Below, in pieces: positions 63,681-64,000 of a DNA stretch of 64,000 nt. This DNA is from Vibrio methylphosphonaticus. GTDB taxonomy: Bacteria > Pseudomonadota > Gammaproteobacteria > Enterobacterales > Vibrionaceae. Made by a program: the position numbers and the translations under genes. The first letter of the stretch is position 1. Every line of letters starts with the position of its first letter. The notes beneath the pieces are model-generated. The model was not told the origin of the DNA and made no database searches. It was given only the letters and a program-made list of their open reading frames with translations. The DNA lies in assembly GCF_023634655.1 (NCBI RefSeq), contig NZ_JAMKMS010000009.1, forward strand, positions 62,001-126,000, given 5' to 3'.

Positions 63681-64000
63681 TTATTTGTCGCCGCTTTCTA
63701 GTTCTTCAATAGTGTGGTTGTGATTAGTGAATACGCAAATGTCACCCGCTATTTTGAGTGACTTTTCCGCGATTTCGCGTGCGTCAAGATCGGTGTTTTC
63801 AAGCAGGGCCATGGCCGAAGCTTGAGCAAAGTTACCACCTGATCCGATGGCGATAAGATCATTTTCTGGCTGAACTACATCGCCGTTACCGGTGATGATA
63901 AGCGAGGCTGTTTCATCCGCGACCGCTAATAATGCTTCTAACTTACGTAAGGCGCGATCGCTGCGCCAATCTTTCGCGAGTTCTACCGCGGCCTTAGTGA
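63681..64000 (-). CDS. hslV: ATP-dependent protease peptidase subunit HslV, partial (C-terminal part)
   Basis: Only the last about 106 codons are in the window. It ends [13 protein letters not shown] with stop TAA at 63681-63683. The visible part contains [20 protein letters not shown] and [18 protein letters not shown], typical of the HslV peptidase; the N-terminal catalytic Thr lies past the window edge. Same strand as hslU and almost certainly cotranscribed. Confidence 0.95.
   Translation of the reverse strand, partial: TKAAVELAKDWRSDRALRKLEALLAVADETASLIITGNGDVVQPENDLIAIGSGGNFAQASAMALLENTDLDAREIAEKSLKIAGDICVFTNHNHTIEELESGDK

Overview
The window looks like one stretch of a Vibrionaceae-type gammaproteobacterial chromosome. 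The basis is the hslV-hslU-menA-rraA gene order, the style of the ProVWX proteins, RfaH/ops-type control of a surface polysaccharide locus, and a dense toxin-antitoxin/RAYT accessory zone. I cannot name the genus from sequence reading alone.

Layout. (1) 1-4.9 kb: leftward operon of two tyrosine-recombinase-like proteins plus the start of a third small gene. It matches in form the 'gamma-mobile-trio' (gmtY-gmtZ-gmtX) integration module. (2) 4.9-6.2 kb: non-coding DNA with a diverged direct repeat at exactly 711-bp spacing, read as duplicated element-end DNA. (3) 6.2-11.1 kb: probable island cargo. It holds a self-inhibited (class II) Fic AMPylator with an unusual operator array and flanking inverted repeats, then a pair of co-oriented genes of unknown role (a 579-aa protein like the helicase-free part of XPB/Helicase_C_3 proteins, and a 399-aa J-domain protein). 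(4) 11.1-18.2 kb: toxin-antitoxin graveyard and nursery. It holds YefM and YafNO remnants, DUF2442/DUF4160, Doc, a DinJ/RelE-ParE pair, BrnTA and ParD/ParE-like pairs, a full RAYT transposase, and a 258-bp internally deleted derivative of that RAYT. (5) 18.3-20.8 kb: two WecA-family genes, each preceded by a different short tandem repeat. (6) 21-23.4 kb: a HI0074/MntA-type pair and an intact alpha/beta hydrolase. The flanks of this block are near-copies of the flanks of the DinJ/RelE pair at 13.8-15.5 kb. (7) 23.8-27 kb: proVWX betaine transporter. (8) 27.3-30.5 kb: small hypotheticals, a second RAYT bounded by its palindromes, and a beta-CASP metallo-hydrolase broken by a clean 130-bp tandem duplication. 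(9) 30.7-59.9 kb: a single rightward polysaccharide locus of about 29 kb, headed by an ops/JUMPStart element. (10) 60-64 kb: conserved core (rraA, menA, a GIY-YIG protein, hslU, partial hslV).

The polysaccharide locus makes four precursor sets. rfbBADC gives dTDP-L-rhamnose. legB/legC/neuC/neuB/neuA plus a CBS-nucleotidyltransferase give a CMP-activated legionaminic-type nonulosonic acid. Inside that module sit a formyltransferase-like protein, a PIG-L deacetylase, a NeuD-type acyltransferase, a class-III aminotransferase, a nitrilase and a PtmA-like dehydrogenase, which suggests an unusual N-acyl decoration. rfbFG with a cupin epimerase and a reductase give a CDP-deoxyhexose. ugd gives UDP-glucuronate. 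Glycosyltransferases, a Wzx flippase, a small initiating sugar transferase and a WbpM-type dehydratase complete the unit. I see no Wzy polymerase, Wzz or Wza/Wzc, so this is more likely O-antigen than a complete capsule export locus.

The best candidates for something undescribed are the Fic/XPB-like/J-domain cargo, the exchange of toxin-antitoxin modules between duplicated flanks, the RAYT-derived mini-element, and the nonulosonic-acid modification genes.
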